Shown one piece after another: positions 26,618-34,833 of a DNA stretch of 64,000 nt. The DNA is from Thiothrix litoralis (GTDB lineage: Bacteria; Pseudomonadota; Gammaproteobacteria; Thiotrichales; Thiotrichaceae), in contig NZ_CP072801.1 in NCBI RefSeq assembly GCF_017901135.1, forward strand, positions 496,001 to 560,000, read 5' to 3'. Position numbers and translations under genes: made by a program. Numbering within the stretch: position 1 is the stretch's first letter; the number at the start of each line of letters is the position of its first letter. A model generated the notes under the pieces. It was not told the DNA's origin. It saw nothing but the letters and a program-made list of their open reading frames with translations, and did not search any database.

Positions 26618-28532
26618 CGGATTGCATCAGGTCACGGATTTGCTGTGCAGTCAGAGGTTTGTCAGACTGCATCATTTGCTGGCTCATATCGCTCATTGAT
26701 GAACGGTTGGTATTCACGCCGAGTGATTGGACGACACTGCTGCTACGTTGAGTGACCGGCGACTGCTGGGAACTGCTGGTCGTTGTCGTCGCTATTGCAG
26801 CTTGTGGCTGTACACTCAGGTGACTATTGGATGCCACAAACGCATTTTCCTGCACGTTGTCGAAGTCAGTGTTGCGCTCAATAATGTCAGACAGCTTTAG
26901 GTTGTTCAGGTCTTTGAGCTGTTGCCCCGAGAACTGGTTTTGGTAGAAGAAACGGTCGCCATCACGTAAACGGGTGAACTGGTCAGTCAGAATCGCAGTG
27001 AATGTTTCGCCAAATAGAGAATCACCTGCCGGTTTTTCCGCCAAACCCGCTACCCACAAGTCCACATCCGCCGGGCTGTCGTAAACGCTTGCCAGTTTTG
27101 CGCCGAAGCCTTCACGCCAGACATTGGAGTCGAAACTGTTGACAGGTGTCAGGCCAAGTGCTTCCCGTGTATCGCCGTAGCCTGCCAAGCCGTGGTCACG
27201 CCCGCGCTGGATATTGAGGGCAGCCAAGTCAAACCCACCTTCGCCCGGTTGCCCGAACAGGAAGTTACGCACATCATCCACAATCATCGGGTCGGCCGCT
27301 TGCGCGGTTTGGGAGGCAGCACCACGCAAGATAGGGTCAATACCCGCTTCCTGCACTTTATCCGGGCGGAAGAAGGCATCCCGTAGTGCTACGTTGCCTT
27401 CAGGAATTTCCTGACCATTTTCATCCAGTCGTAGCAGCGTGGAGGAGAGCATAGAATGCCCCAGACGGAACGCGGCTGTAGCAAAGGCATTGTCGATTTC
27501 AGGGTTGACATCGGCTTTGTAGCCTGTGTATCGGGGGAGGGCATTATCACCTAGCAGCGCAGGTAGGAATTCGTTATAGGTAATGGCTTGCATCTCGGCG
27601 ACATTGGTTTTACGGGCTTCTTGATAGATTTGCTCATCGCTCCACCTGGGGTGTTGTTGCGCCAGTTCGTCAGCCAGACGGTTATGTTCGCGTACCCAGA
27701 GGGTCTGCATGGAGGTTAGGCCGATGTTTTCGTTAGCACGCTCATCTCCGGCAATAAACTGGTTATTTTCCATCGGCATCATGTCGCCTGTGGACATCAG
27801 TAGTTTGCCACCTTCATGAGAGCGCAGTGCATCAGCGTGGGCAGCATCAGAGCCATAAACGTTAGAGCCATCAATGAAGGCTGTGATGGCATTGGTTTGC
27901 TGGCTTTGCCCGTTAGCATCGGTAGTGCTGATGCTGCGTGCAAAGTTCAGGCTGGCGGTTCCGCTATTGTTGGGGTCAAAGTACGGGTCGCCTGCGGGAA
28001 TGGCAATATTGGCGTAGTCTGCCGGGTCGGCGCTGGTGGGTGTCAGGGTTATGTCATGGTCGAGGAATTGCCCCCACATCCAAAACAAATCGCTCAGACC
28101 CTTGCTATTAGCCGTGTTGCCGTCCTGTGCCACAACCGCATTGCTGACATCGCGTGGGTTTGGCAGGCGTTGTTCAGTTGTGCCACCGGGTTCACGGCTG
28201 CTGTCCTGTGGAACGGTTTTGCGCAAGTCGCTGCGGTTGGCGGAACCCCATTCAGGATTTTTCTTGTTGTTACCGGTGCCATCTATGCTGCGGTATTCAG
28301 TGGTATTGGATGCATTGCCGCAATTTTGGCGCAGTTGTGCAATCAATTGCTGGATCAAGTTGAAAATACTTTGTAACGGGTTTTTGTTGCCACCGTTGTA
28401 GTCGGGCAATTGAAACAGTGCACCGATGGCCTGTGGTGTTACGGTTTGGTTACGGTTGGATTTGCTGCTAGAGCTGGAAGTTTGCCCATATCCTTGCGAT
28501 GAGGAGCGGGCATTATTGTCAATGGTTTGCAT
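26595..28532 (-). CDS. Animal-type haem peroxidase
   Basis: A 645-residue member of the animal haem (peroxidase-cyclooxygenase) superfamily. The distal His is H159 in WGQFLDHDITLTP, distal Arg R281 with E282 in LWVREHNRLADEL, and the proximal His H359 in FRLGHSMLSSTLLRLD; NIQRGRDHGL is also conserved. The first ~50 residues are Ser/Asn/Gln-rich and no Sec signal is visible, so export, if any, would use another route. Bacterial members make hypohalous or hypothiocyanous acids, or act as peroxinectin-like adhesins. The last ~80 residues are Gln/Ser-rich. Confidence 0.9.
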   Translation of the reverse strand: MQTIDNNARSSSQGYGQTSSSSSKSNRNQTVTPQAIGALFQLPDYNGGNKNPLQSIFNLIQQLIAQLRQNCGNASNTTEYRSIDGTGNNKKNPEWGSANRSDLRKTVPQDSSREPGGTTEQRLPNPRDVSNAVVAQDGNTANSKGLSDLFWMWGQFLDHDITLTPTSADPADYANIAIPAGDPYFDPNNSGTASLNFARSISTTDANGQSQQTNAITAFIDGSNVYGSDAAHADALRSHEGGKLLMSTGDMMPMENNQFIAGDERANENIGLTSMQTLWVREHNRLADELAQQHPRWSDEQIYQEARKTNVAEMQAITYNEFLPALLGDNALPRYTGYKADVNPEIDNAFATAAFRLGHSMLSSTLLRLDENGQEIPEGNVALRDAFFRPDKVQEAGIDPILRGAASQTAQAADPMIVDDVRNFLFGQPGEGGFDLAALNIQRGRDHGLAGYGDTREALGLTPVNSFDSNVWREGFGAKLASVYDSPADVDLWVAGLAEKPAGDSLFGETFTAILTDQFTRLRDGDRFFYQNQFSGQQLKDLNNLKLSDIIERNTDFDNVQENAFVASNSHLSVQPQAAIATTTTSSSQQSPVTQRSSSVVQSLGVNTNRSSMSDMSQQMMQSDKPLTAQQIRDLMQSVRNGFLG

Positions 28533-28588
28533 GTCATCAGTCCTTGTTTGGTTCAGTCCGTTGAAAAAATTCTTTAATTAATTGTGCC

Positions 28589-28617
28589 CAAAAAATACGC
28601 CAGACGAGGCTGGCGTA
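28589..28617 (-). terminator. Rho-independent terminator after the lipoprotein gene
   Basis: TACGCCAG and CTGGCGTA (28596-28603, 28610-28617) form an 8-bp stem with loop ACGAGG. On the minus strand the stem is followed by a T run (A run 28589-28595 on the plus strand). It lies 60 bases past the lipoprotein stop and ahead of the peroxidase start. Confidence 0.85.
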
Positions 28618-28677
28618 GCAAGGTTGACATCTCCCACCGCTAAGGTTTTGAAGATAAGCGGTTACTGATGAATAGCG

Positions 28678-29541
28678 TTAGTAAGCACTCAATAAGGCTT
28701 GGGCGCGGTAAGTGTTCAGGCGGTTGCGCCAGCCGGGCAGCCATTTGGCTTCGCCACGTGCTGGCGAGGAATTGGCGATACGGCGAGTGAGCACTTCTTC
28801 GGCTGCACGGGCAAATTCATCCAGTGCTTGAGGGCCTGCCGTTACCGGACGCATGGCCAGTAATACTTGCAACAAACCCCAGCCTTGCCCGTTGTAGCGT
28901 TCGGTTGGGCTAGTACCTTCGCCTTTGAAGTTGACGTAATCCAGCAGTGGGTAGAGGCCGCGTTGGGTTTTTGCGATGGCTTGATAATTGTTGAGCACCC
29001 GGTCACGATCCTGTGGCGCGACTTGTGCCAGCATGGTTGGCAAGGCGCGGGTCAGACGTTCTGACATGTAATTGGCCTGGATATTCATGGTCTGTTGCAG
29101 GAATGAGCGCAATTGTTGCATTTCCGGGTCGTTACGTGCCCGTTCAAAGGCTGCTTTGTTGATCCAGGGGGCGCTGCGGGCGGGGCGGTTGGTCAGCCAT
29201 GCTGGAATGGGTACGCCCTGCGCTTTGGTATAGTCGATCAGGCCGGGGAAGGTTTCGGTGTAAGGCCCACGATTCCCGGCAGGATACCAGATGAAGTGCC
29301 CAATGCCGAGGGAGGCGAATTCTTCGCGGTCGTTCCAGACCACCAGCAAGGTCGGATTGCCGCTGGTTTCGTTTTTGTAAACCTTGTCCGCAATCCAGTT
29401 CAGATCTTTGGCGGGAACCACGGTGGGAGTGGGAGTGGGAATGGAGCTGGGAGTGGGGGAGGTAACTTGCTGGTTCATCGGTGCGCACGCAGATAACCCC
29501 AAGCCAGCGATGATCGCCAGCGACAATACTATTTTTTTCAT
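28678..29541 (-). CDS. Lipoprotein of unknown function
   Basis: A 287-residue protein with a lipoprotein signal peptide (MKKIVLSLAIIAGLGLSAC; lipobox LSAC, Cys19). A Pro/Thr-rich linker (TPSSIPTPTPTVVP) follows. The globular part has NWIADKVYKNETSGNPTLLVVWN, then SLGIGHFIWYPAGNRGPY and YNGQGWGLLQVLLAM. The phrase SLGIGHFIWYP recurs in uncharacterised proteins of many Gram-negative bacteria. The Glu in KNETSGN and later aromatic patches are reminiscent of lysozyme-like folds, but that is only a guess. It has its own terminator and is likely anchored in the outer membrane. Confidence 0.8.
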   Translation of the reverse strand: MKKIVLSLAIIAGLGLSACAPMNQQVTSPTPSSIPTPTPTVVPAKDLNWIADKVYKNETSGNPTLLVVWNDREEFASLGIGHFIWYPAGNRGPYTETFPGLIDYTKAQGVPIPAWLTNRPARSAPWINKAAFERARNDPEMQQLRSFLQQTMNIQANYMSERLTRALPTMLAQVAPQDRDRVLNNYQAIAKTQRGLYPLLDYVNFKGEGTSPTERYNGQGWGLLQVLLAMRPVTAGPQALDEFARAAEEVLTRRIANSSPARGEAKWLPGWRNRLNTYRAQALLSAY

Positions 29542-29605
29542 GATAAGCCTTTGTTTTCTTGTAAAATGGAAAAGGTATTCACGCCAGAATACCTGCGTGG
29601 ATTCA

Positions 29606-30946
29606 GGTTCATCCGTCTTGCGCGAGATACCCCGTCCTTCAGGTCGGGGAGGGATAGCGCGTCGGCGGAGCCGACCCTGTTCTCGCTCCTCTTTTCGTTT
29701 ACGCTATTTTGGTTAAACAGGCACAACGAACACGGCATGGACTACACTGTGAGTCATGCCAACGAAACGCGCCTACAAATTCCGGTTTTACCCAGACCCG
29801 CAACAAGAAAAGTTGCTGGCGCAGACGTTTGGTTGTGTGCGTTACGTGTACAACAGCATCTTGCGTTACCGCACGGATGCTTACGATCAGACTCAGGAAA
29901 AAGTCAGTTACCTGGATGCTAATGCGCGGTTAACAGCCATCAAGAAGCTGCCCGAACTGCTTTTTCTGAACGACGTTTCCAGTGTTCCGCTGCAACAATG
30001 TTTGCGGAACCAACAAACCGCGTTCAAGAACTTTTTTGAGGGCAGGGCAAAATACCCTGTCTTCAAATCCAAAAAGCACCGCCAGTCGGCAGAATTTACT
30101 TACCGTGCTTTTACATACCGCAACGGTGAGTTGAAGCTGGCTAAGTGCGCTGCGCCGCTGGACATTCGATGGAGCCAGCCACTTCCTGCTGCCCCGACCA
30201 CCGTTACTGTTTCCAAAGATCAGGCCGGACGCTATTTCGTGTCCTGCTTGTGTGAATTTGAATCCACGCTATTGCCCGTCACCAACAAAAAGGCTGGCAT
30301 TGACGTGGGCATCAAGGATTTGTTCGTCACTAGCGACGGCTTCAAGTCCGGCAATCCCCGCCACACCGCCCAACACGCAGCTAAACTGGCGAAGTACCAA
30401 CGCCGTCTTGCCAAGAAGAAATTCGGCAGCAAGAACCGGCTGAAAGCCAAACGCAAGGTCGCCCGTGTTCACGCGAAGATTTCCGATTGCCGGTCGGACA
30501 ACTTGCACAAGCTGTCCCGCAAACTGATTAACGAGAACCAAGTCGTTTGCGCTGAAAACCTCGCCGTGAAAAACATGATTAAGAACCCGACACTGGCCAA
30601 ACACATTGCCGATGCAAGTTGGGGGGAATTCACCCGCCAGCTTGAATACAAAGCCAACTGGGCAGGTAGGACGTATGTCGAAATCGACCGTTTCTTCCCT
30701 TCCAGCAAACGCTGTAACGGCTGCGGGTTCGTGAAAGCAAACATGCCGCTGGACGTGCGGTCTTGGGAGTGCCCCGAATGTGGCGCAACCCATGACCGTG
30801 ACGTGAATGCAGCACGTAACATTTTAGCCGCCGGACTGGCGGTGTTAGCCTTTGGAGAGAATGTTAGCGGTGATGGCATTTCGGTGTCGTTGTCCTGTTC
30901 TCGATGAATTAGGAATTCCCTTCCTTTAGGGAGGGGAGGAAGTCAA
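29606..30946 (+). mobile_element. IS200/IS605-type TnpB-only element, copy B
   Basis: 1341 bases, same length and nearly the same sequence as copy A (873-2213) in opposite orientation. The left-end hairpin is at 29630-29649 and the right-end hairpin and GTCAA terminus at 30918-30946. No TnpA is present. It lies between the divergent start of the lipoprotein gene and the coiled-coil/K+-channel operon and does not interrupt a recognisable gene. Confidence 0.88.
29756..30907 (+). CDS. tnpB: TnpB, RNA-guided nuclease of IS605-type element (copy B)
   Basis: 383 residues, near-identical to copy A with scattered substitutions (for example ENLAVKNMIKNP and LEYKANWAGRTYVEID). RuvC residues D183, E267 and D349 and the two Cys pairs of the zinc ribbon are present. 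The ATG lies just after a -10-like TACACT in the left end, so the transcript may be leaderless or nearly so. Downstream of the stop 39 bases remain to the right end, expected to form the 3' scaffold of the guide RNA, with the guide taken from flanking DNA beyond 30946. Confidence 0.93.
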   Translation: MPTKRAYKFRFYPDPQQEKLLAQTFGCVRYVYNSILRYRTDAYDQTQEKVSYLDANARLTAIKKLPELLFLNDVSSVPLQQCLRNQQTAFKNFFEGRAKYPVFKSKKHRQSAEFTYRAFTYRNGELKLAKCAAPLDIRWSQPLPAAPTTVTVSKDQAGRYFVSCLCEFESTLLPVTNKKAGIDVGIKDLFVTSDGFKSGNPRHTAQHAAKLAKYQRRLAKKKFGSKNRLKAKRKVARVHAKISDCRSDNLHKLSRKLINENQVVCAENLAVKNMIKNPTLAKHIADASWGEFTRQLEYKANWAGRTYVEIDRFFPSSKRCNGCGFVKANMPLDVRSWECPECGATHDRDVNAARNILAAGLAVLAFGENVSGDGISVSLSCSR

Positions 30947-31049
30947 AGAGCCTTGCTCGTGCTGAAAAGTTCCATTCCTTGATCAATGGCAGTGCCTAAT
31001 TCGAGCGAGAAGGTTATAGTTAATTGACATTATCAATGGAGGTCGCATC

Positions 31050-31382
31050 ATGAAAGAAAAATTACAGCAATTGCTTGAAACATTGGGCAGTGAGCGTGGC
31101 GAGTTGCGGGTACGCCTGCATTTGCTGGGTCTGGAAGCGCGTGAAGAGTTGGAGCAGGCTGAAACCAAATGGCAAAACATGCAGTTGCGTTTACGCGATA
31201 TTGGCTGGGAATGGAACCTGAAAGCCAAGACGGAAATCCACGATTTGGGAGAAGATGTGGACAAGCTGCAACACAAAATTACTGACAAGGTGGGAGATAT
31301 TCGTCTTGAAGTGATGGAGGAGGTGCATGAGTTGGGTGAGGAACTCGCTGAGTTGTATCAGAAAATTCGTCGCCATCTGTGA
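31050..31382 (+). CDS. Coiled-coil protein preceding a K+ channel
   Basis: A 110-residue, almost wholly helical, charged protein (many E, L, K and Q in heptads; LEAREELEQAETKWQ, DLGEDVDKLQHKITDKV). No signal peptide or membrane segment. The ATG has AATGGAGGTCG upstream. Its TGA overlaps the GTG start of the channel gene (GTGA), so the two are translationally coupled and the protein is probably a cytoplasmic partner or tetramerisation aid of the channel. Not assigned to a named family. Confidence 0.7.
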   Translation: MKEKLQQLLETLGSERGELRVRLHLLGLEAREELEQAETKWQNMQLRLRDIGWEWNLKAKTEIHDLGEDVDKLQHKITDKVGDIRLEVMEEVHELGEELAELYQKIRRHL

Positions 31383-32392
31383 GTCGAGCACCGTTTAATA
31401 ATGCCCAGCGCTGGTTGTATCTGGCGCTGGAGCAACAAAAGGGCGGTGTAGGGGCGCTATTGATTAACCGCTTTCTGATGCTGCTGGTGGGGGTGAATGT
31501 ACTGGCAGTGGTGGCGGAATCTGAACACTCGCTATATCAGGCTTACAAGCCTTTTTTTACGTGGTTTGAAGCGAGTTCTGTCAGTATTTTTACGCTGGAA
31601 TACGTGCTGCGCTTGTGGGTTTGTACCGAAGCTGAGCAGCTCCACTTTCAGCATCCGATTAGTGGGCGGGGGCGTTACATGCTAACACCGATGGCTTTGG
31701 TTGATTTACTGGCTATTGTGCCGTTTTACCTGAGTTTTTTTTGGGGTGTGGCAGATTTACGGGTATTGCGCAGTTTGCGGCTACTGCGTTTGTTGAAGCT
31801 AACCCGTTATTCCCATTCGCTGGATCTGTTATTGACGGTGTTGCGACAAGAGGCAGACAATTTGGTGTCTGCCCTGTTTATTCTGTGTATGTTGGTGCTG
31901 CTGTCTGCTACAGGTATTTATTTAGTGGAAGGGCATATCCAGCCTGATAAATTCGGGAGTATTCCACGCGCTTTATGGTGGTCAGCCGTTACTGTGGCAA
32001 CTGTTGGGTATGGTGATGTTGTGCCAATAACCTTAGTCGGCAAGGTGTTCAGTGGCATCATTATCGTGACCGGGATTGCAGTGGCAGCTTTGCCAGCCGC
32101 TATTCTGGCCTCTGGCATGATCAATGAGTTGAAGCGGCGTGGGGAGCGTTTTCGTACTGAGTTGGTGCGTACCATGGAAAACGGTAAGTTGGATTTCGGC
32201 GGCCTACGTTATCTGGAAAAAATGCGGGTCACGATTGGCATCAGCCGGGCGGAAGCGCATTTGATCTTTGAAGAGGTTAAGCAGGAAACCCGTTTGCAAA
32301 CCTATACCAACTGCCCGCATTGTGCCCAGCCGATTGTGATCAAACATCCGCCGGGGCATATCCATGTTCACCCGGCCAAACGGCAGCATTAG
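31379..32392 (+). CDS. Voltage-gated potassium channel (Kv type)
   Basis: A 337-residue six-segment channel. S4 is LRVLRSLRLLRLLKLTR, with Arg/Lys every third position (R128, R131, R134, R137, K140), and the pore helix and selectivity filter are WWSAVTVATVGYGDVVP (TVGYGD 208-213). The C-terminal cytoplasmic part has CPHC (312-315) and a His-rich tail (HPPGHIHVH), a likely metal site not usual in bacterial Kv channels. The GTG start at 31379 overlaps the stop of the coiled-coil gene. The stop codon overlaps that of the convergent helicase gene. Confidence 0.9.
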   Translation: MSRAPFNNAQRWLYLALEQQKGGVGALLINRFLMLLVGVNVLAVVAESEHSLYQAYKPFFTWFEASSVSIFTLEYVLRLWVCTEAEQLHFQHPISGRGRYMLTPMALVDLLAIVPFYLSFFWGVADLRVLRSLRLLRLLKLTRYSHSLDLLLTVLRQEADNLVSALFILCMLVLLSATGIYLVEGHIQPDKFGSIPRALWWSAVTVATVGYGDVVPITLVGKVFSGIIIVTGIAVAALPAAILASGMINELKRRGERFRTELVRTMENGKLDFGGLRYLEKMRVTIGISRAEAHLIFEEVKQETRLQTYTNCPHCAQPIVIKHPPGHIHVHPAKRQH

Positions 32393-34248
32393 CCTGCGAC
32401 GAGTTCTGTTTGATGGCCTTGCATAAGACGCGTGAAAACTGTTTCCTGATGGTATGTCAGCAACAGCTTTTCGGTCGAGCGGGTCATGGCAACGTACAAC
32501 AGCTTGGCTTCCGCCTGCACATCCTGGCCTTCCTCGGGCATGAAACCTAGCCCAGCCACCACGACTAGTGGAAATTCTAGCCCTTTGCTGCTGTGCATGG
32601 TCATCAGCTTCACGCTGTCGTCATGGGGGTTAAACTGTTTTTTGGTTTTGCTCGAATCCAACCATTGGCAGGGGATGGCGGCGGTTTGTAACGCCTCATG
32701 CAGTTGCCTGCCCTGTGGTGTGTGGCGGTAAACAACACACATCTCCGACCATGCCATATTGCGGTTGTCGTGCCAGTGTTGCAGCCAGTGCGCGATGGTT
32801 CTGGTTTCTTTGCTAAAGCTGTCGAAGTGACGCAGTTCGGGTTCGAGTCCGTGCCGCCCGGCAGATTGTGGGGTTAGCAGGGGTATGTGGTCTTCATCAC
32901 TATCGAGGGCTTGCAGGTAAGATCTGGCAAAGTGATGGGCAAAACTAAAGACTTCATCGGTATTGCGGTAGTTGAGTTTTAGCACGGTGGTACGCCCTCG
33001 TGCATTGATGCCGACACTGGATAAACTGAAATTCAGCCCCTTGTCTTTGCTGTAAATGGATTGGGCATCATCGTACAACAACAGCAGGGAATCGGTTTCT
33101 GGGTCAACCATGCCACTGATCAGTTTCAGCCAGTCAGGTTGGAAATCGTGGCCTTCGTCGATCATCACCGCGCCGTATTGCCCACGCGGAATATGCCCGC
33201 TGGCGACGGCTTGGATAACGGTTTGCACCAGTTTCCCCAGATAGTCAGCGCCATAAGCAGGCGGGTCAACGTGGTGGTGGCGCAGCAATTCCGCACACCA
33301 GTCGTGAAAGTGGTAAACATTCACCCGGTCAGCAATCCCTTGTTCCTGCATCAATACCCGCAACCGTGCCGCTAGGGCAATGTTGTAACACAACACCAGA
33401 ATCGGTTTGTGTAACAGGCTGGCCAAGTACAGGCAGCGGAACCCCAGAATCAAGGTTTTGCCGGAACCCGCTACCCCGTGAATTACCCGATGCCCAGTAC
33501 CCAGACTTCGGGCAAGTTGCTCTTGCTGCATATCCATGACTTTCATGATGTCGGGTAACAAGCTGGCGGAATCAGCTTCTGAAGACTCCGCGCTATCTTC
33601 AAACAAGCAGCCCTGTGTTGCGCCTATACGGATTTCTGGGAACAGGTGCCAGCGTATCCGGTCAAGCATGGGCAGTGTCAGCGGTTTGGGAAACTGGTAC
33701 TCAAACATGTTCCACAGGCATTGCTGGAAATCTTCCGGGGCGGTGGACTCGAACATTTCATCCTTGCACAGTACTCGGTTCCACGGCAGCACCTCTTTCA
33801 GATCGGTTGCCTCAAACTGTTCTCGGGTAATGTTGGTGAGTACGACGCCATAGCCATAGGGAAAAGCCAGTTTGCCCCGGTATCTGCCGGTATGGCTGAG
33901 CAATTGAGGATCTTGTTCGAGCTGATTGACTAATTGGTAGGCGCATTGCCGTGCTTGTTCCAAGGGGTTGAATACCTGCTTCAAGCCGTTGGAGGTGAGC
34001 AAAGTAGCAAATTGCTTGTCAATGCTGTGGATAGTATCCAACTTCCAGTCTTTTACCTCCAGCAACAGCAGGCCACGCAAGGGATGTACGATGATAAAAT
34101 CGGCGTAACGCTGACGTTTGCCGACGGGCAGGTCGTACCAGCAGAGGTAATCGTCTTCCAGCCATTGCTCCAGCCGCTTGGCGAAACGCTTTTCGCCCGC
34201 CTGTATTTTGGATAAATAGCCGTGCAAAGGTGTTAATAGTTGTGCCAT
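32389..34248 (-). CDS. NERD-domain / UvrD-like superfamily I helicase
   Basis: A 619-residue protein. The N-terminal ~150 residues form a NERD nuclease-related domain with YADFIIVHPLRGLLLLEVKDWK (D50, E64, K66 as the D-ExK site). The helicase part has Walker A GVAGSGKT (258-265), Walker B VMIDEGHDF, motif III-like LLLLYDDAQSIY, motif IV-V LKLNYRNTDEVF and MTMHSSKGLEFPLVV, and motif VI LLYVAMTRSTEKL. NERD-helicases are linked to DNA processing and sometimes to defence islands. Here the neighbours are housekeeping genes, so no defence role is claimed. Confidence 0.85.
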   Translation of the reverse strand: MAQLLTPLHGYLSKIQAGEKRFAKRLEQWLEDDYLCWYDLPVGKRQRYADFIIVHPLRGLLLLEVKDWKLDTIHSIDKQFATLLTSNGLKQVFNPLEQARQCAYQLVNQLEQDPQLLSHTGRYRGKLAFPYGYGVVLTNITREQFEATDLKEVLPWNRVLCKDEMFESTAPEDFQQCLWNMFEYQFPKPLTLPMLDRIRWHLFPEIRIGATQGCLFEDSAESSEADSASLLPDIMKVMDMQQEQLARSLGTGHRVIHGVAGSGKTLILGFRCLYLASLLHKPILVLCYNIALAARLRVLMQEQGIADRVNVYHFHDWCAELLRHHHVDPPAYGADYLGKLVQTVIQAVASGHIPRGQYGAVMIDEGHDFQPDWLKLISGMVDPETDSLLLLYDDAQSIYSKDKGLNFSLSSVGINARGRTTVLKLNYRNTDEVFSFAHHFARSYLQALDSDEDHIPLLTPQSAGRHGLEPELRHFDSFSKETRTIAHWLQHWHDNRNMAWSEMCVVYRHTPQGRQLHEALQTAAIPCQWLDSSKTKKQFNPHDDSVKLMTMHSSKGLEFPLVVVAGLGFMPEEGQDVQAEAKLLYVAMTRSTEKLLLTYHQETVFTRLMQGHQTELVAG

Positions 34249-34336
34249 GCCGTCATGTTGTACTCTATTGTCAGTTGACCGATTATAGGGTTGTTCGGTT
34301 TTGTAAAACCTTAAATGTTAAGGGCAGTGTGATTTT

Positions 34337-34816
34337 ATGGAAAAAGTTAAAGTTCTGTTTGTCTGTATGGGCAATATCTGTCGTTCACCCACGGCGCAAG
34401 GTGTGTTTGAAGCGCTGGTGAATTCGCAACAGTTGACTGATCGTATTCTGATTGATTCGGCGGGGACTCATGCGTATCACGTAGGCAATCCTCCAGACCG
34501 GCGTTCACAGGCGGCGGCAAAAGACCGTGGGGTGGATTTGTCGGCGCAACGTGCGCGTCAAGTGAGTGTGGCTGATTTTGAACGCTTTGATTACATTCTG
34601 GCGATGGATCGGAATAATCTGCAAGATTTGCAGGCACTGATTCATGGTACGCAGCAAGAACGTTTGCATTTGTTTATGACGTTTGCGAGCCGTTGGAATG
34701 TGGATGAAGTGCCTGACCCTTATTACGGGGGCAATAGCGGCTTCGAGCGCGTGCTGGATATGGTAGAGGATGCGGCGGCAGGTTTATTGGAACATATCCG
34801 CCGCACCCATCTTTAG
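34337..34816 (+). CDS. Low-molecular-weight protein-tyrosine phosphatase
   Basis: A 159-residue enzyme with the P-loop VCMGNICRSP near the start (nucleophile C10, R16) and the general-acid loop VPDPYYGG. It lacks any signal peptide. In proteobacteria such enzymes (Wzb, YwlE/YfkJ types) remove phosphate from tyrosine kinases or from protein arginine; the partner here is unknown, as no kinase or polysaccharide locus is adjacent. It converges with rne, 17 bases apart. Confidence 0.92.
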   Translation: MEKVKVLFVCMGNICRSPTAQGVFEALVNSQQLTDRILIDSAGTHAYHVGNPPDRRSQAAAKDRGVDLSAQRARQVSVADFERFDYILAMDRNNLQDLQALIHGTQQERLHLFMTFASRWNVDEVPDPYYGGNSGFERVLDMVEDAAAGLLEHIRRTHL

Positions 34817-34833
34817 TCAGTCAGGTTTTACCC

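Noticed and set aside
32389-34248. NERD/UvrD helicase as part of a defence island
   Set aside because: Neighbours are housekeeping genes (K+ channel, phosphatase, rne); no other defence genes are adjacent.
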